This document shows positions 35,434 through 48,900 of a DNA stretch of 64,000 nucleotides, in pieces. This DNA is from Rotaria sordida (Eukaryota > Rotifera > Eurotatoria > Philodinida > Philodinidae). The DNA lies in NCBI GenBank assembly GCA_905250125.1, contig CAJNOL010000497.1, forward strand, positions 1 through 64,000. The letters are read 5' to 3'. The position numbers were made by a program, and so were the translations under genes. Position 1 is the stretch's first letter. Every line of letters starts with the position of its first letter. Under the pieces are notes generated by a model that was not told where the DNA came from, searched no databases, and saw only the letters and a list, made by a program, of their open reading frames with translations.

Positions 35434-36513
35434 ATGGGAGAAAACTCAATTAATAATGGAAGTCCAAGTCAATTCTATTTTGCTTGTCGTAATAATGATA
35501 TTGAGACAGTACGTCGTCTGTTAGATGAATATCCATTAGAAGATTTAGATAAAATGGAATCTAATGGAAGTACTGCTTTACATGCCGCTTGTTTTTATAA
35601 GAATATTGACATTGTTAAATTATTACTTGATAGAGGTTTTACTCGACGTGTTATAAATAAATATAATTATAAACCACTTGATGAGTGTGAAAGTGAAGAA
35701 ATTCGACAATTATTTATACGTCCTAAAGTATCGAATCGATTTGGAGGAGATGTATCATATGAACAAGAAAAACTTACATGGATTATTATTAATAAAAATG
35801 AACAAAATATTATTCATGATCGTGTATTAGATACATATAATGGTAATCGTTTAGAATATAAACTATTTCATGGTGATAAAATTCTTCAACAATTAGATAA
35901 TAATATGTCTAAACTTGATGTTATTCGACGTCTTTTTCATCGTGCTATAAATGAAAAAGATTGTACTCGTTTAATTCAAGCCTATACAACGGATACAGAT
36001 TTTTCTAATCAAATAAATAATTATTTAATAAGACAAAGTGAAGAAATAACAAATGATAGTTGTACTCAAGTAAATGTTATATCAGAATTTATTGATACAA
36101 TTTTTTTTAATCATCAATTACATGAACAATATCAATTTCAAGGAATATGTTATCGTAGTATAAAAATAAAATCTGATAATGATCTTAATATTTATCGTAT
36201 TGGTACAAAATTAATAAATCGAACATTTATTTCAGCAACAAAAGATCGACAATTTGCTGAAAAATATGTTGCAGATCGTAATGCAGAAAAAAAATATGCC
36301 GCTATTATTTCATTTGAAATTCGTCAATTTAATACAGCATTAGATATTGAAAATTTATCAGAATTTCCAAATGAAAAAGAAATATTAATTATGAATAAAA
36401 GAATATTTAAAGTAATACGTATTAAAATGAAAAATAGTTTTGATGTTGAAATTGAATTACGTGAATCAAAATCAACACGAGTAAATCAAAAAGAAATATC
36501 AAATGGTTATTGA
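35434..36513 (+). CDS. Ankyrin-repeat protein with ADP-ribosyltransferase-like domain
   Basis: A 359-residue, single-exon frame. Residues about 12-95 contain ankyrin repeats (QFYFACRNNDIETVRRLLDE, then GSTALHAACFYKNIDIVKLL). The C-terminal third resembles the arginine-specific (R-S-E) ADP-ribosyltransferase fold. GICYRSIKI could hold the NAD-binding Arg, RTFISATKDRQFAEKY the S-T-S-like Ser, and EFPNEKEILIM an E-x-E pair. That order and spacing are those of vertebrate-type ART enzymes. Predicted to transfer ADP-ribose from NAD to protein arginines, with the ankyrins selecting a partner; activity is inferred. An AATAAA poly(A) signal lies at about 36565. The intron-less structure contrasts with most neighbours. 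Confidence 0.75.
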   Translation: MGENSINNGSPSQFYFACRNNDIETVRRLLDEYPLEDLDKMESNGSTALHAACFYKNIDIVKLLLDRGFTRRVINKYNYKPLDECESEEIRQLFIRPKVSNRFGGDVSYEQEKLTWIIINKNEQNIIHDRVLDTYNGNRLEYKLFHGDKILQQLDNNMSKLDVIRRLFHRAINEKDCTRLIQAYTTDTDFSNQINNYLIRQSEEITNDSCTQVNVISEFIDTIFFNHQLHEQYQFQGICYRSIKIKSDNDLNIYRIGTKLINRTFISATKDRQFAEKYVADRNAEKKYAAIISFEIRQFNTALDIENLSEFPNEKEILIMNKRIFKVIRIKMKNSFDVEIELRESKSTRVNQKEISNGY

Positions 36514-37623
36514 GGACTATTTCATTGGAATTATTCGTATTTTTATTTTTGTATTTATCACAACAATAAATTTACATATGTATGATAAACTCGATTTGTT
36601 GTAAAAAAAAAAAAGAAAAAAATTTAAAATAAAATCTCCTATGTAGATCTTCAAAAGATTCTAAGAAATGTATGTGTTATTAAATTATTGATAATGAGCG
36701 TTTTAATTTTAAATATAATAATTAAAGAACGAAAAATGATAAGTTCTTGTTGTTAGAAGTTATTCAAATAAATATATTTTTTGTTCATTTAGATTTTGTA
36801 AATTATCATAATTAAACAATTACTTAGATCAATGATTTTGGCGTCTAGATTCATGAATTTCCGACAGGTTCCTACTGAAAAGATGCCGTTTCTGACTCGA
36901 AAACATGAAAAATTGGTTGGTGCTTGGAAACAAGAATCTAGTAATTGGATCCAGTAGATGGATTTTTCTAGTTCAAGTTTAAACTGATCATAAACGAGCA
37001 GAGCTAATCACCTAATTTCTGCTTCCAAGTTCCTATTATTTTGCGGCCGAAATCAGCTCGTATTTTTTGCCATGGATAGATATAGATATAAGAGAATTTA
37101 TGAGAAGATTTTGTACATGATTAAGATAGACAAACATTCGTTGTAAGACTTTCTTGAAATCATACAACATATTATTATCTTATTCGAGTAAAGAATTTTA
37201 TCTTATAGTATAATATCTCATGTTACAGTCCACATACACATATATGTTTTATGTCTCATTCTTATGTTTGCATAGTAAATTAGAGTTTGGCTTTGCAAAA
37301 TATTTTTATTTATTTATTTTGTTGTTGTTGTTATTGTTGTATTCAAGAAAGAGAAAAGAAAGATTTACATAAATAGGCATAATTTGTATCTCGTCGATTC
37401 CAGTAAAGCAAAAAAAAAAAATACGTAATATTTTACATAGTATTGATATGTATCTTTTTTGGTATACAATGAATTCAAAAGAATGTTGAATAATTAAATG
37501 CATTATTTTATTTCTATTAATCATCGCGTGCAAAAGATAAAATAATAATAAAATCACAAAGAAAAAAAATTTACTATCACTTTATAAAGTTCAAATCATT
37601 GAAAAAATATGAATTAAATGTAA
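36514..37623. other. Intergenic between convergent genes
   Basis: About 1.1 kb separating the ART gene and the CRYL1-C11orf54 gene, which converge here. No supported gene. A patch near 36840-37080 is less AT-rich but has no open frame. Confidence 0.5.
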
Positions 37624-39848
37624 TTATATAACAGGATCAACAATAATAGCTTCCTTACATAGAATAAAATAACCATGATAATGTATTTGTTTCGGTGTTA
37701 TATCAAAATGATAATGTCCAGCTTCTCCATGATCACTAAAAAAATGTGAATGTTCTAAACGAAAACCAGCATTATTGATATCTTCAGTTAATAAAACAGA
37801 TAAACAATTCAATGGTGCATGCATATCATAAAATTTTAACCATTGATCAACTTGTTCTTTTCTTATTAAATCTTCATTAACAAATTCTGGCATAACATGA
37901 GCTTTAATTATACCTTTTTCAATACGAAATATTCCTCCAAGAGCCATTGGTTGTTGTTGAGAATATTGTTTTAAACTACGTCTTATAATTGAAATAAAAT
38001 TATTTTCTTCTTCATTTTCATCAGATAAACGTTCTTGAACATCAATTTCAAATAAAATTGTTGATTTCGTATGATCAATTGATGATATCATTATATGTTG
38101 AAATGGACCACATGTTTTTATTTCATATAAATTTTGATATGGTTGTTCTTCTTTTGTTACTAATGAACTATATGAACGTTGATTAATAATTTTATTATAT
38201 TGATCAAAAGTCATATTGACTACAAGTTCACCATTACAACCAAGATAAGTTCCGTCAGCAGCACCAGGTCCAATAACAAGTGTTTGTTCATTTTTAATAT
38301 GTAATTGATCAAGTACACTTGAAATATCAAAACGTATTGAATGACCTTGTTTTAATTCAACATTTTTTGCACCACCTATTCATTCATATATGATGATTAT
38401 ATCAATTAATGTATGTACAGTAAAATCTCTCATAGTGAACATCGTCATATAGTTCTATAGTGAATATTTTTTTAAAATTTCAAAGGATATTCACTTTAGA
38501 GAGATTATACTATATTTTAAATATAAAAATTTACCTAATTGACAAAAAATTCCATTTGTTCCAAGGTTTATTCCAGCTAAATTCCATGGTTCAGCAGAAA
38601 GATCGATTGTATTTGCTTCATTATTTGGTACTAATCTTATTTTAACATGTTTATAAACTTGTTTTAATTCATTTTCTATTGCTTGAATCATTGATTGTCC
38701 TTGATCTGTTGGTATAAATAATGGATAACGTAGAATACGATAATCACGATCAACATATGTTTGTTTATGTTTAGCTAAATCTAATAAACGTTGATCACGC
38801 CATAATTTTTTATCATTTAAACCAATTCCATTTTCACCTACAGGATATTTTGAACGAAAATATTTATCAACCTTTTCAATAGTTTCTTGTGTCCAATTTG
38901 ATGGAAAATTCATATCAGTTAAAACACGTTGCATTGTTGAACCATATCGATTAAAATCTATTTATTTAAAAAGCACAAAGAAAATATATTAATATCTTTT
39001 TTTCGAATTAAATAAAAACAGAAAAAAAAGAATACTTTACAATCAATAATTCCTTTTGGTGCATTCAAATCAATTGTTTGAAATGGTCCCATAAATGACC
39101 ATCGACATGCTAATCCATGTGTAATTGCTCGATCAACATCTTCAGGTTCAGCAATTCCATCTTGAACTAATTGAAGAGCTGATGAAAGAATAGCATATTG
39201 AAGACGATTAACAATAAAACCATCAACTTCTTTATTCAATCGAATAGGTTCCATACCAATTGAACGATATCGTTCAATAGCTAAATCAATAAAAACTTTA
39301 TCTGTCCATGGTGCACCAACTATTTCAACAAGTGGAATTGTTGTTGGTGGATTTATTGGATGTCTAAATAAAAAATATTAATGAATAGAAATTTTCTTTT
39401 TTCAATAATATTAATAACTAACATACGCAACAATACAACGATTTCTTGTTTTCATTTGTTCAGTAAATTTTGATGGCATAATACATGATGATGAACTTGC
39501 AAATAAAGCATTTGATGGAATAATTTCATCAAGTAATAAATAAAGTTTTGTTTTCATTTCAACATCTTCAGGTATACATTCTTGAACATGATCAATACCT
39601 TGTTGAAATAATTCGTTTAATTTTTCTAAAGTTTCAATTGTTTGAATACGTTTTAAAATATCATCTGGTGTTTGATTAAATAATAAATTAAAACGATCAA
39701 GTTGTTCAAGTTGTAGACGAATTTCAACAAGAGCTAAACCAAGCATAGATGGAACAGTATCAAATAGATAAACTTCATATTTTGCTCGAGCAAATATTAC
39801 ACTCCAACATCGACCAATAAGACCCGAACCAATAATTACTACACGCAT
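37624..39848 (-). CDS. Lambda-crystallin (CRYL1) fused to C11orf54/DUF1907 domain
   Basis: Four exons (39848-39427, 39363-39041, 38957-38535, 38375-37624) sum to exactly 640 codons. The N-terminal part is a 3-hydroxyacyl-CoA dehydrogenase of the L-gulonate 3-dehydrogenase/lambda-crystallin type. It has MRVVIIGSGLIGRCWSVIFA (NAD-binding GxGxxG), FASSSSCIMPS, VAHPINPP and EVDGFIVNRLQYAILSSALQ. The block ends WRDQRLLDLAKHKQ, where human CRYL1 ends. The frame runs straight on, within one exon, into a C11orf54-like domain: YPLFIPTDQ, IFRIEKGIIKAHVMPEF, LKFYDMHAPLNCLSVLL, then LEHSHFFSDHGEAGHYHFD with the zinc-ligand HxH and HGExGHYH signature. Human C11orf54 is a metal-binding ester hydrolase. A bifunctional metabolic enzyme is predicted. 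Confidence 0.9.
38418..38512. mobile_element. 95-bp miniature TIR element in intron
   Basis: It starts CAGTAAAATCTCTCATAGTG, and the reverse complement of its right end starts TAGTATAATCTCTCTAAAGTG. Both ends are flanked by TA (38416-38417 and 38513-38514). The CAGTxxAATCTCTC-type terminus and TA duplication resemble pogo/Tigger-derived MITEs. It makes up most of the 159-nt intron of the CRYL1-C11orf54 gene. Confidence 0.7.
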
Positions 39849-39954
39849 ATCTACATTTACAAAAAAAAACAAACAAACGAACAATGAAATTTACATAAAT
39901 AAACTACTCTATCAATATTTATTAATAGAAATATACACAAATACATATACAATA

Positions 39955-42900
39955 TTATAAACTATAAAATTGTGCAGCATGACTCGATTGTGTTTCAATT
40001 TGTCCGATTTTAAATTGTAAACGATTAAGCCATTTGAGTAAAATAGCTAGAAAAGTTTTTTATTATACATAAATCATTTATAGTAAAATTCTAAACATTT
40101 TGTTTTTTTTGTATACATACCATACATAAATCGTAAATCACCTTGTGTTTCGGATGATGGTTGATGATTTAAACATGTTTGAAGACGAACTTGAACATGA
40201 GCTGGCAATTGACTTTGATGTGTATATAAAACAGGTACCCACATAGCAAATAACTATTGAAATAAAAAAAAAAACAAAGAAATTATTTTATTAACTATTG
40301 AAATAACATACATTAGCTAATACAATTGAATTTATTTCTTGTAATGCTTCAATTAAACTTAAAAAATGTAAATTAACCATTTCTGCAAGCTAAAAATATA
40401 TAAATCAAAACAAAAAAACAACAGCAATTTTTGAATATGAAAACAAAACAAATGACGGTGAATATAAATAAAGCTTAATAAATTAGCACATGTGTAAATG
40501 TATGACATCAAAAATACCTCACGATGTTTGTTAGGACTTTCTTTATCCTGAAATTTATTATTGATTTTACATTTTCATTGGTTTTGTTTTGTTCTTATGA
40601 ATTTCTTTTTTTTGTTTTTTTTATTTTTATTAAAAGAAAAAAAGAAGAATAAATCTATACATACCACTTTCGAATGTGACAATAAATGAAGTATACCCGG
40701 TGTAATTCGAGCCCAAAAATCCATTATAGATACAAGTGCTTCTGGATCATGTCCTCGATTAACTTGTTCACAATACATTGTCCATAACTTAAGTATAGAA
40801 AAGAAAATTAAAAAATTAAAAAAATAAATTTAATATTTTTACTTGACAAAGTATAAAGGAATGAAAAAGTGATGACATATGTATAACAGATGTTTTTGAT
40901 TGATCAGCAAAACCAGTTAAAATATATAAAATATAATCAGCTATTGATTGACTTGCATCAACCGGTATTGGATGACATATTATTGTTCCTTCATTTCGTG
41001 TTATAGCTGCATGTGTTAATGAACCGATCATTAACCATGAAAGAAATCGTATACGATCAATACAATCAACAAAATCTTTTGCTCTAAACAATAATAACAA
41101 CAAAAAAAAAATTCTTTTTTTCTATTTCTATAATAATAATACAAACCCTTGTTGTACAGAAGTAGGAGGATTATAAAGCCATGGAAGAAAACGTACAATA
41201 GCTTTTGAATCTCTTTGTCCACCTTTTGTAAATTCTAAAGCAAGATATTGTGCAAGACCAGCTTTTAATTGTCCACCTAATGTATCTTCAGTTAAATTTG
41301 ATAATTGTTGTTTTTCACTTTTTTCTTTCATTGTACTCTATTGAAATAACAAAATAAGAATGAATTGGTTTTTTTTTTTTATAAATTTTTTTTTGTGGTT
41401 CTTCTAACTTTTATTTTTGTTATTGTATGAATATCAGCAATAAATGCAACTGTTTCATTAAGATAATGTTTCATACATTCAGCTCCATTTGTTGTTACCT
41501 AATTTATAAATAAAAAAAAAAAATTTATGTAGCACAATTCTATTCAGTAGAAATAAGAAAAAAAAAATTGAACATCACAGCACTAAGATCACAAACGCAC
41601 AACATTATGAGGATCATATGCACGAACGTCATCGCTGACAATTGCTGATGCATGAATTGTACCACCAGCATCAAGTAAAATTAACTAAAAAAATTTATTT
41701 TGAAAAAAAAACAAAGAATAAAAACAAGAAACTAATGTTTACTTGAATCATGAGAAGTAAATTTCTATCTGGACATGGATATCGATGAAGCATAGCTTCA
41801 ACAAGAACATTTACAATACATCTTGGTAATAAAAATTTTTCTCGATCCTATTTTAGAAAAGGAAAATTTAAAATTATTTTGAAAAAAAAAGAGGTTTTTT
41901 TTTCTTTTTAAATTTTTTACTCGTGTAAATGTTCGATTACTTAATGAACATAATTCAATAATATGTTCTAATTGAAATGTTCCATTTTGTAAAATAAATG
42001 TTAATAATTTTGAAAATGGATCAAGAACAAGTCGAACATTTGCTATATATGGTACTTTAAGTATATTCATCATAATACGAAGTATTGGTGTTAAATCATA
42101 ATTAACTGGTGTACTTGATTTAATTGTTGTATAAACACGTGTTAATTTATCAAATAAAAAATCAAATTCAAGAAATACACTTGTCCATAATTGAATTGGT
42201 GAATCAATTGGAATATATTCCATAAATTGTGCGATATTACTAAGTAATGTTGTACAAATATCAAGAGAAAGACTTTTTTGTTTATTCATATCCTAGTCAA
42301 AAATAGAAAAAATATATATATTTAAATTTCATTTCGAAATAATATATTCACATAGGAGTGTCTCGAGCAGGGAGAAGCGTCGCGTCCGAGACTCAGCGCT
42401 AGTCATTGAATATGAAAAGCCGAAGAAAAAGTATCTTGTATCTTTTGGGCAAGTATTCAATTCCGATAACAAAATTTCATTGAGAGTATCAAAGTACAGT
42501 TCAACTAGGTCTGGGCCCAAAAAAAGCCTGGACACAACGGACTCTAGTCGGGAGGTCAACCCTCTTCCAATCTTGAGAAATTCTCATTTTCATACTCATC
42601 AATTCTTAAAAAAAAAACGCTCGATCCCCTTCCCCGTCTAGCCTTGGCGAGCTTAGAACGTCTCTATGTTCACATATCAGAAAGATAGAGATGTCAGAGA
42701 TGTGATAGGAAATTTTCGAAAACACAAAAAAAAAAAAATTTACATTCAGAAGCCATTTAAGTGCAATAATGGAATTAAACTCTGGAAAATCATTCAATGA
42801 TAATGCTATCGTATGTAACAATTTATCATCTAGAAGAAAAAAAAAAAAAACATTTTCTCAACCGAAATTTTATTTCTATATAGAAAATAAACCTCGAAAA

Positions 42901-45900
42901 TTTTGTTGAAAAAATTGATAACAAATATTATTTGCAGCTAATTGTTGAAATGTACAACGAATAAATTGTTGTGCAATACTTCTTGAATTAGCTGGCGCAA
43001 CAACAGTTGAATTTTCTTGCCATGTATATATATGAGATGCAGCAACTCTTCCAATTGTTTCAATCATATCCATAAGTAATGGTGCTGCTATAGCTGGTTC
43101 ACGATGAACAAGTGCTCCACATACAATTGTACAATAACCAATACATTCTTCATTATAATATTCAATAGGTTGTCCACATTTATCACATTTAGGTACAGTT
43201 ATTAATTGATTATGTAAATCTGTATCAGCATATGGATTATCTAATTCATCATTTGTTGCTGTTGCTGATCGTTTAGCATTTGATGATGTTATACCAACAG
43301 TTTTCAATTGACCTTGTGATGATGATGTACGTGTTGGACGACTAAATAGATATACAAAATTAATAAATAATATAAATAAAAAAAAATGATAATAATTATA
43401 TTAACCTTAATGTCGGTGATCGAACATTTGAATCATCTTTATATTTAGCTTTTTTACCATGATAACTTGGTTTTAATTTTCCACCAGTTGCTGTATTACC
43501 TAGACTAGCTAATGTTGATGATGATAATGATGTTATTTTAGGAGTTTTTGGAGGACTTTCTTCTGTAAATAAAAAAAAACACAAATCAATAATTTATGAA
43601 TTTTGTTTTTTTTTATTCTTAATTCAAAATTAACCTTTAATTCCACCAGTACCAGGTTTAAGTAAAACAGTTTCAAGTTTACCACGTTCAGCTGAATAAA
43701 TAACACGTGAAAGTTCTTTGACTCCTATGAAATATTTATTTTTATCAAATTTATTTTTTTTTTAATCTAATTTCATATAAATAAATTCTTACCTTTAATA
43801 CCTTTCACATCAAGTTCAGTTAATTTTTCTGCTGGAACCATTGATGATAATGATGTTGTTATTCCAGCTGATGCATTTGGATTAGTACCAGTTGTACTTG
43901 TTGTTGCACTACTAGTAAAAAGACTTTTTAAAAATTCTGTATATGATCGACCACTTGAAGTAATTTGATCATCTGTTTGTCTTATTGTTAATGGTTCATC
44001 AAAACATTCTATTTCAGGTTTATATAATCTATTTTAAATCAAGTTTAAAAAAAAAATGTTTTTTTATTATTCTAAATCTTAAATTTTGAATGTTTTACTT
44101 TGGTTTAACTTTTTTTGGTGGTGATAATAATCTAAAACGTTTATGTTCAGCAATACTTGCTGATTCAGATTGTGTATCACCTTCTAAATCATATCGAATA
44201 CCTAATTCATTTAATTCTACTTCACGTATATCATCAAATGGTCGTGATGATCCTAAAATTAAATTGAATAAAAAATAAATAAATTTATTTTTTTTCTAAA
44301 TTAATTTATCAAACAAAAAACAATTGTTACCTCTTCTTGATCCAGCTACTTTCGGTGTAAGTCTTCCACTATGACCACCAGCAGCTGTACCAAATGATGG
44401 TGTTTCACATTGATGATAATGACTAAGAATTGTATTCATTGCAATACGAGTTAAATGTTGAATTGTTATAGCATATGATGTATATTGATACTAAATTTTG
44501 AAAATAATAATTATTTTATTTTTGTTTTGTAAAATAAAACAAAAAAGAATATTTTACTTTATATAAAATAATAATAAGAGTCATTAACCATGAATTACGT
44601 AAACTAGGATCAATTCTTCCTAAAGTATTTGATGCTGATATATGATCATAAAATTGCATTGTTGCATTTGCACATGTAGAAAATTGAAGAAATGAGAGAA
44701 AAAATTGTAAAAGAATAGTTCCAAGATTAAAATTATAATCAAGAACTTTTGGTAAATTTGATATAAATGCATGAAAAACGGGACTTCGTCTAAAAAAACA
44801 AAAATAAATTCAAATAATTATTTAAACAACAAAAGAAAAAAATAACACACCGAATTTTGCTTGGTAATGTAGCAAATGTTCGATTTGTTTGAGTATAACC
44901 AAGTAAAGAACATATATGTCGAATAACAACATTCTAAGAAAAATAAAAAAAATTATTATTTTAATAAACAATTAATTAGATTCTCTTTTTTTTCTTCTTT
45001 ACTTGTTGTTTAAGCATAATTCGATCTTCATTAACTTGACTTTGATCATCTTTCATCATAAACTAAAAACAAAATATTTTCTTTATTTAAAATTTTAATA
45101 AAAAACAAAAAAAAAAAATCATTTACTTTCGTAAGTAAATTAACCAATAATTGTAATGTTGATTTATCACTATTTTCAAGATCAGGTGAAAGAAAACTTC
45201 CTATAGAATCTGTTTCAATTTTTTCATTGACAATAATTGGTTGTCGGGAATTTGCAACTGTTGTTCGTCGTGAATGTGAAACAAAACGTAATGATGATGA
45301 TATTGGTCGAATTGAATCTGTTCTTGCCATAGCAAAACGTATTTGATTTAATTTTCGAATAAAATGTTCACTTTCTGTATTAAAACCACCAATACTTTGT
45401 GGACTTATTAATTCACCTGATTCTTCCATATTTATTTGAGATTCAATTGATAATGTATCAAAACGATTAAGAAAATATTCCCAACTTAAAATTTTTACTG
45501 TTGAATTATTTCGTAATAATATTGTATAAAGTTTTGATAAACGATGTAATATTATTGAACGATCATTTATAACAGTATCAAATTGAAATTCAAGTGCACA
45601 CATTACACTTTTAAATGATGCATCACCTAAGGTTTCTAATGAACACATAGCTTTTTGACTAACAGTAGGTTCAACATCTTCAATTGATGTTATTAAATTA
45701 AGAAAAGCATAAGCAAGTACAGAAAGAACATTATAATTATTTTTGATTAATTTTGGTTTAAGAAGTGAAAAAAGTGCAATGACACGTGTACCTAAACACA
45801 AAGAAGAAAAATTATTATTATTTTATTCTCGTCTTGTCTTTCGTTATTTTTTAATCTATATGCAAAAAAAAAACATGTAAACTTACCAGCTGATGAACGA

Positions 45901-48900
45901 ACTTTCCAATGTGTACTTGAAAAATCTCGTTCAAGTATATTCCATAAAGCAGTTTTTCCAGGTTCATAGTTAAGTGCATGAAGAAGTAATGGTATACAAC
46001 CTTCATTTAAATGACCATGTCCTAATGCAAGAATTTTCCAAATACTAAATTAAAAAAAGTAAGAAAAAAAAAACAGTTTTTTTTTTTATTATAAAATAAG
46101 AAAATCAAAGTAAAATTAACTTACTGTGGAACAAGTAATTTTTCAAGACAATACGAAAGAAAACCTCGATTATCTTTTGCTGCTGTTTCTAAACATTCAT
46201 CATTTAAAATTAATAATTTTAAACAACATAATAAATAATAAAGTGCATCAATATCAATCACTCGATCTAATTCCTAAAAATTTAAAAAGACAAAAAATAA
46301 TTTTAAATTTTCTTCTTCTTTTTTTGTTCTTTACTTTGAGAATAGAATAAAAAAATTGTAAATGAATATGAAGTGTATTAAGTTTAAAATAGAAAACACC
46401 CTGTGATGTTATCCATATTCCACCATCAGGATTATTTTCAACTTTAAGTTCAGGTGTAGTTGTTGTCGGTGCTGTTGTTGTATTAACATTGCCGCCAGTA
46501 GTTTCATCTTCATTATTTAATGATGTAGATGATGATGATGAACTTTGATTATCACCACCCGATGACATTTCAATACCTAGAAAGAAATATTTTAATATCT
46601 CATATGTCAACAATCGAAAAAAGGATGATCAAGGTATTATGATGAAACTATTTTATTCTTTTTGAAGTTTTTCATAGTTCATTGCGATCTATCTTATGCA
46701 ACTCAAAAAAATTCGTTCATGAGTTATGTGTATCATTTGATTTATCTTACTAAATTTTGGTCTAGTTGTTGATTTAGTTGACGGAACTACTGTTTGTTGT
46801 TGTTGTTGTTGTTGTAATTGTTGCTGTTGTTGTTGTTGTTTAAGTTGTTGTTGTTTAAGGTCATTAAGATTTGGTAATTCAAGTTCCGGTAATTTAATTT
46901 CATCACGTGGTGATATATATTTAAGTATATCTTGTGCTATTGAAAACCATAAAATATATTCTTCACAAAATGAACATTGACTTGCTGATGTACGACAACG
47001 ATGACGACGTGTCCATGGTAATATTAATTGTTTAGTCATTAATGATAAAATTTCTTTTGATAATGGATTATACATTCCTTGATGTTGTGGTGTTTGTTGA
47101 AGTTCCATCTAATAAAAATAAATAAATAAACAATCGATAGAAAAAGATTAACAAAAAACAAAACAAAACTTTACTTGTTTTAAAGTCATATCAATCATCA
47201 TAATACAACATGTTGAATTAATTTCACTTTCATTAATAATAAATTCTTCTTCTTCTTCTTTTATAATTGATACCATTTCTTGTCCAGTCATTTGTTGTAA
47301 CATTAATTGATGACGATGTGCACGATATGTTTCATATGTATCAAAAACAAGAAATTTATTTGTTGATGATGATGTTGACATTGTTGTTAAACCAGCTATA
47401 CCACTTGTTGGATTTGGAATATTTCCATCATCTTGTGATAACATCATTAAATTTAAACCATTATCAATTGATTGTTCATTTGATGATGAACCAGTCATTG
47501 TATAATGTTCACGACGTTGAGCACGTGATTCAAGTTTTTGTAAAGAATTTGTACCAGTAATAAATATTTGTACAAGTAATGGAACTGGAATATAAATATC
47601 AATTAAACATAAAATTTGTAACCATTGTAAAGCTTGTTCTTGAACACTAGCTGGTGCAGGTGATTGAAAACGATCAGTTATAAAATGATATAATTGATCA
47701 CGAGTTAATGATGATGGTGACATATCAGGATCTGGATCAAACATTTTTCTATATTCAAAGAAAATATTATAAAAATCTTTTAAAGTAATAAACAAAAAAC
47801 AAAATAATTACCGAAAGAGTAAATTTAAATCAGATAAATCACTTTCTGGTACTTCTGATCGAATTGCTTCCATCCAATAAGGCATTATATAATCCCAAAT
47901 CTATAGAAAAAAACAAATTCATTATTAAACTGAAATTTTTCAATGAATCAATTATGAAATCGAAACATTCATTGCTTGCTTTCTCCCATTTGCTGATTAC
48001 AAAATTTTTTAAAAGAATACCTGAAATTTGTTTTCTATGTCGTAAAAGAAATCGAATTTCAAATCAATTTAATCTTCGAGTATTAATAAACATAACAAAA
48101 ATTTTTTTCATAAGATATATTATTAGTGTATTTATGAGTACTCAGAATTTTCTAATCGATCGATAGGAGATCATTTAATAATGTAGACCTAAACGAGTTT
48201 TGAATATCCTAAAAAGAGTTTAGACTCTTAGGTTATTGTTGTGTAGATACTACAGATTTACGGTAGTTTTTAAATAAATGCCGTAAAAGAGCAATATCTC
48301 TATAATGATAAGCTAAGGATCTGAACTGTTTTCAGGATATTCATAACTCATTTGATTCGAAGGAAATTATTAAACTTACTTCATATGTAGTTATTCCATC
48401 TGGCATTAAATCATATAATTTATTAAGACATTCAGTAATTTGTGCTGTACGATTCGCCATTGTTTCCCTAAAAATATATTTAGTAATTTTCAAAACTTTT
48501 TTGTTTTTTTTATAAAACGATTGTTTCTTTATTTCTTACCAAACACCACCAACTTTTGCATATTCAACTGGATGTGGAAGAAGTAAAGCAATGACTAATT
48601 CATGATGTTCTTTAACAACTGATTTAAGCCATGGTATAACATACTAATGAAATAAATAAATCAAATACAATATAAATTCTTTTATTTTTTTTTCATCTTA
48701 CTTCAGATTTTAATTTGCCTAAAACACTTCCAATTTCATTTCCTGGTAAACGAACAGTTGAATGAAACCATAGAAATAACATACTTAAAATACGTCCAAA
48801 TATTTCCTAAATAAAACGAGAACATAAATAAGAAAAAAAACAAAATAAGAAAAACATTTTCTCATACAGGTGGTCCATATGATGTTGGTTCAATAAGACC

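Noticed and set aside
47267..47560. 97-residue plus-strand frame
   Set aside because: Antisense to an UNC79 coding exon with clear frame and splice sites.
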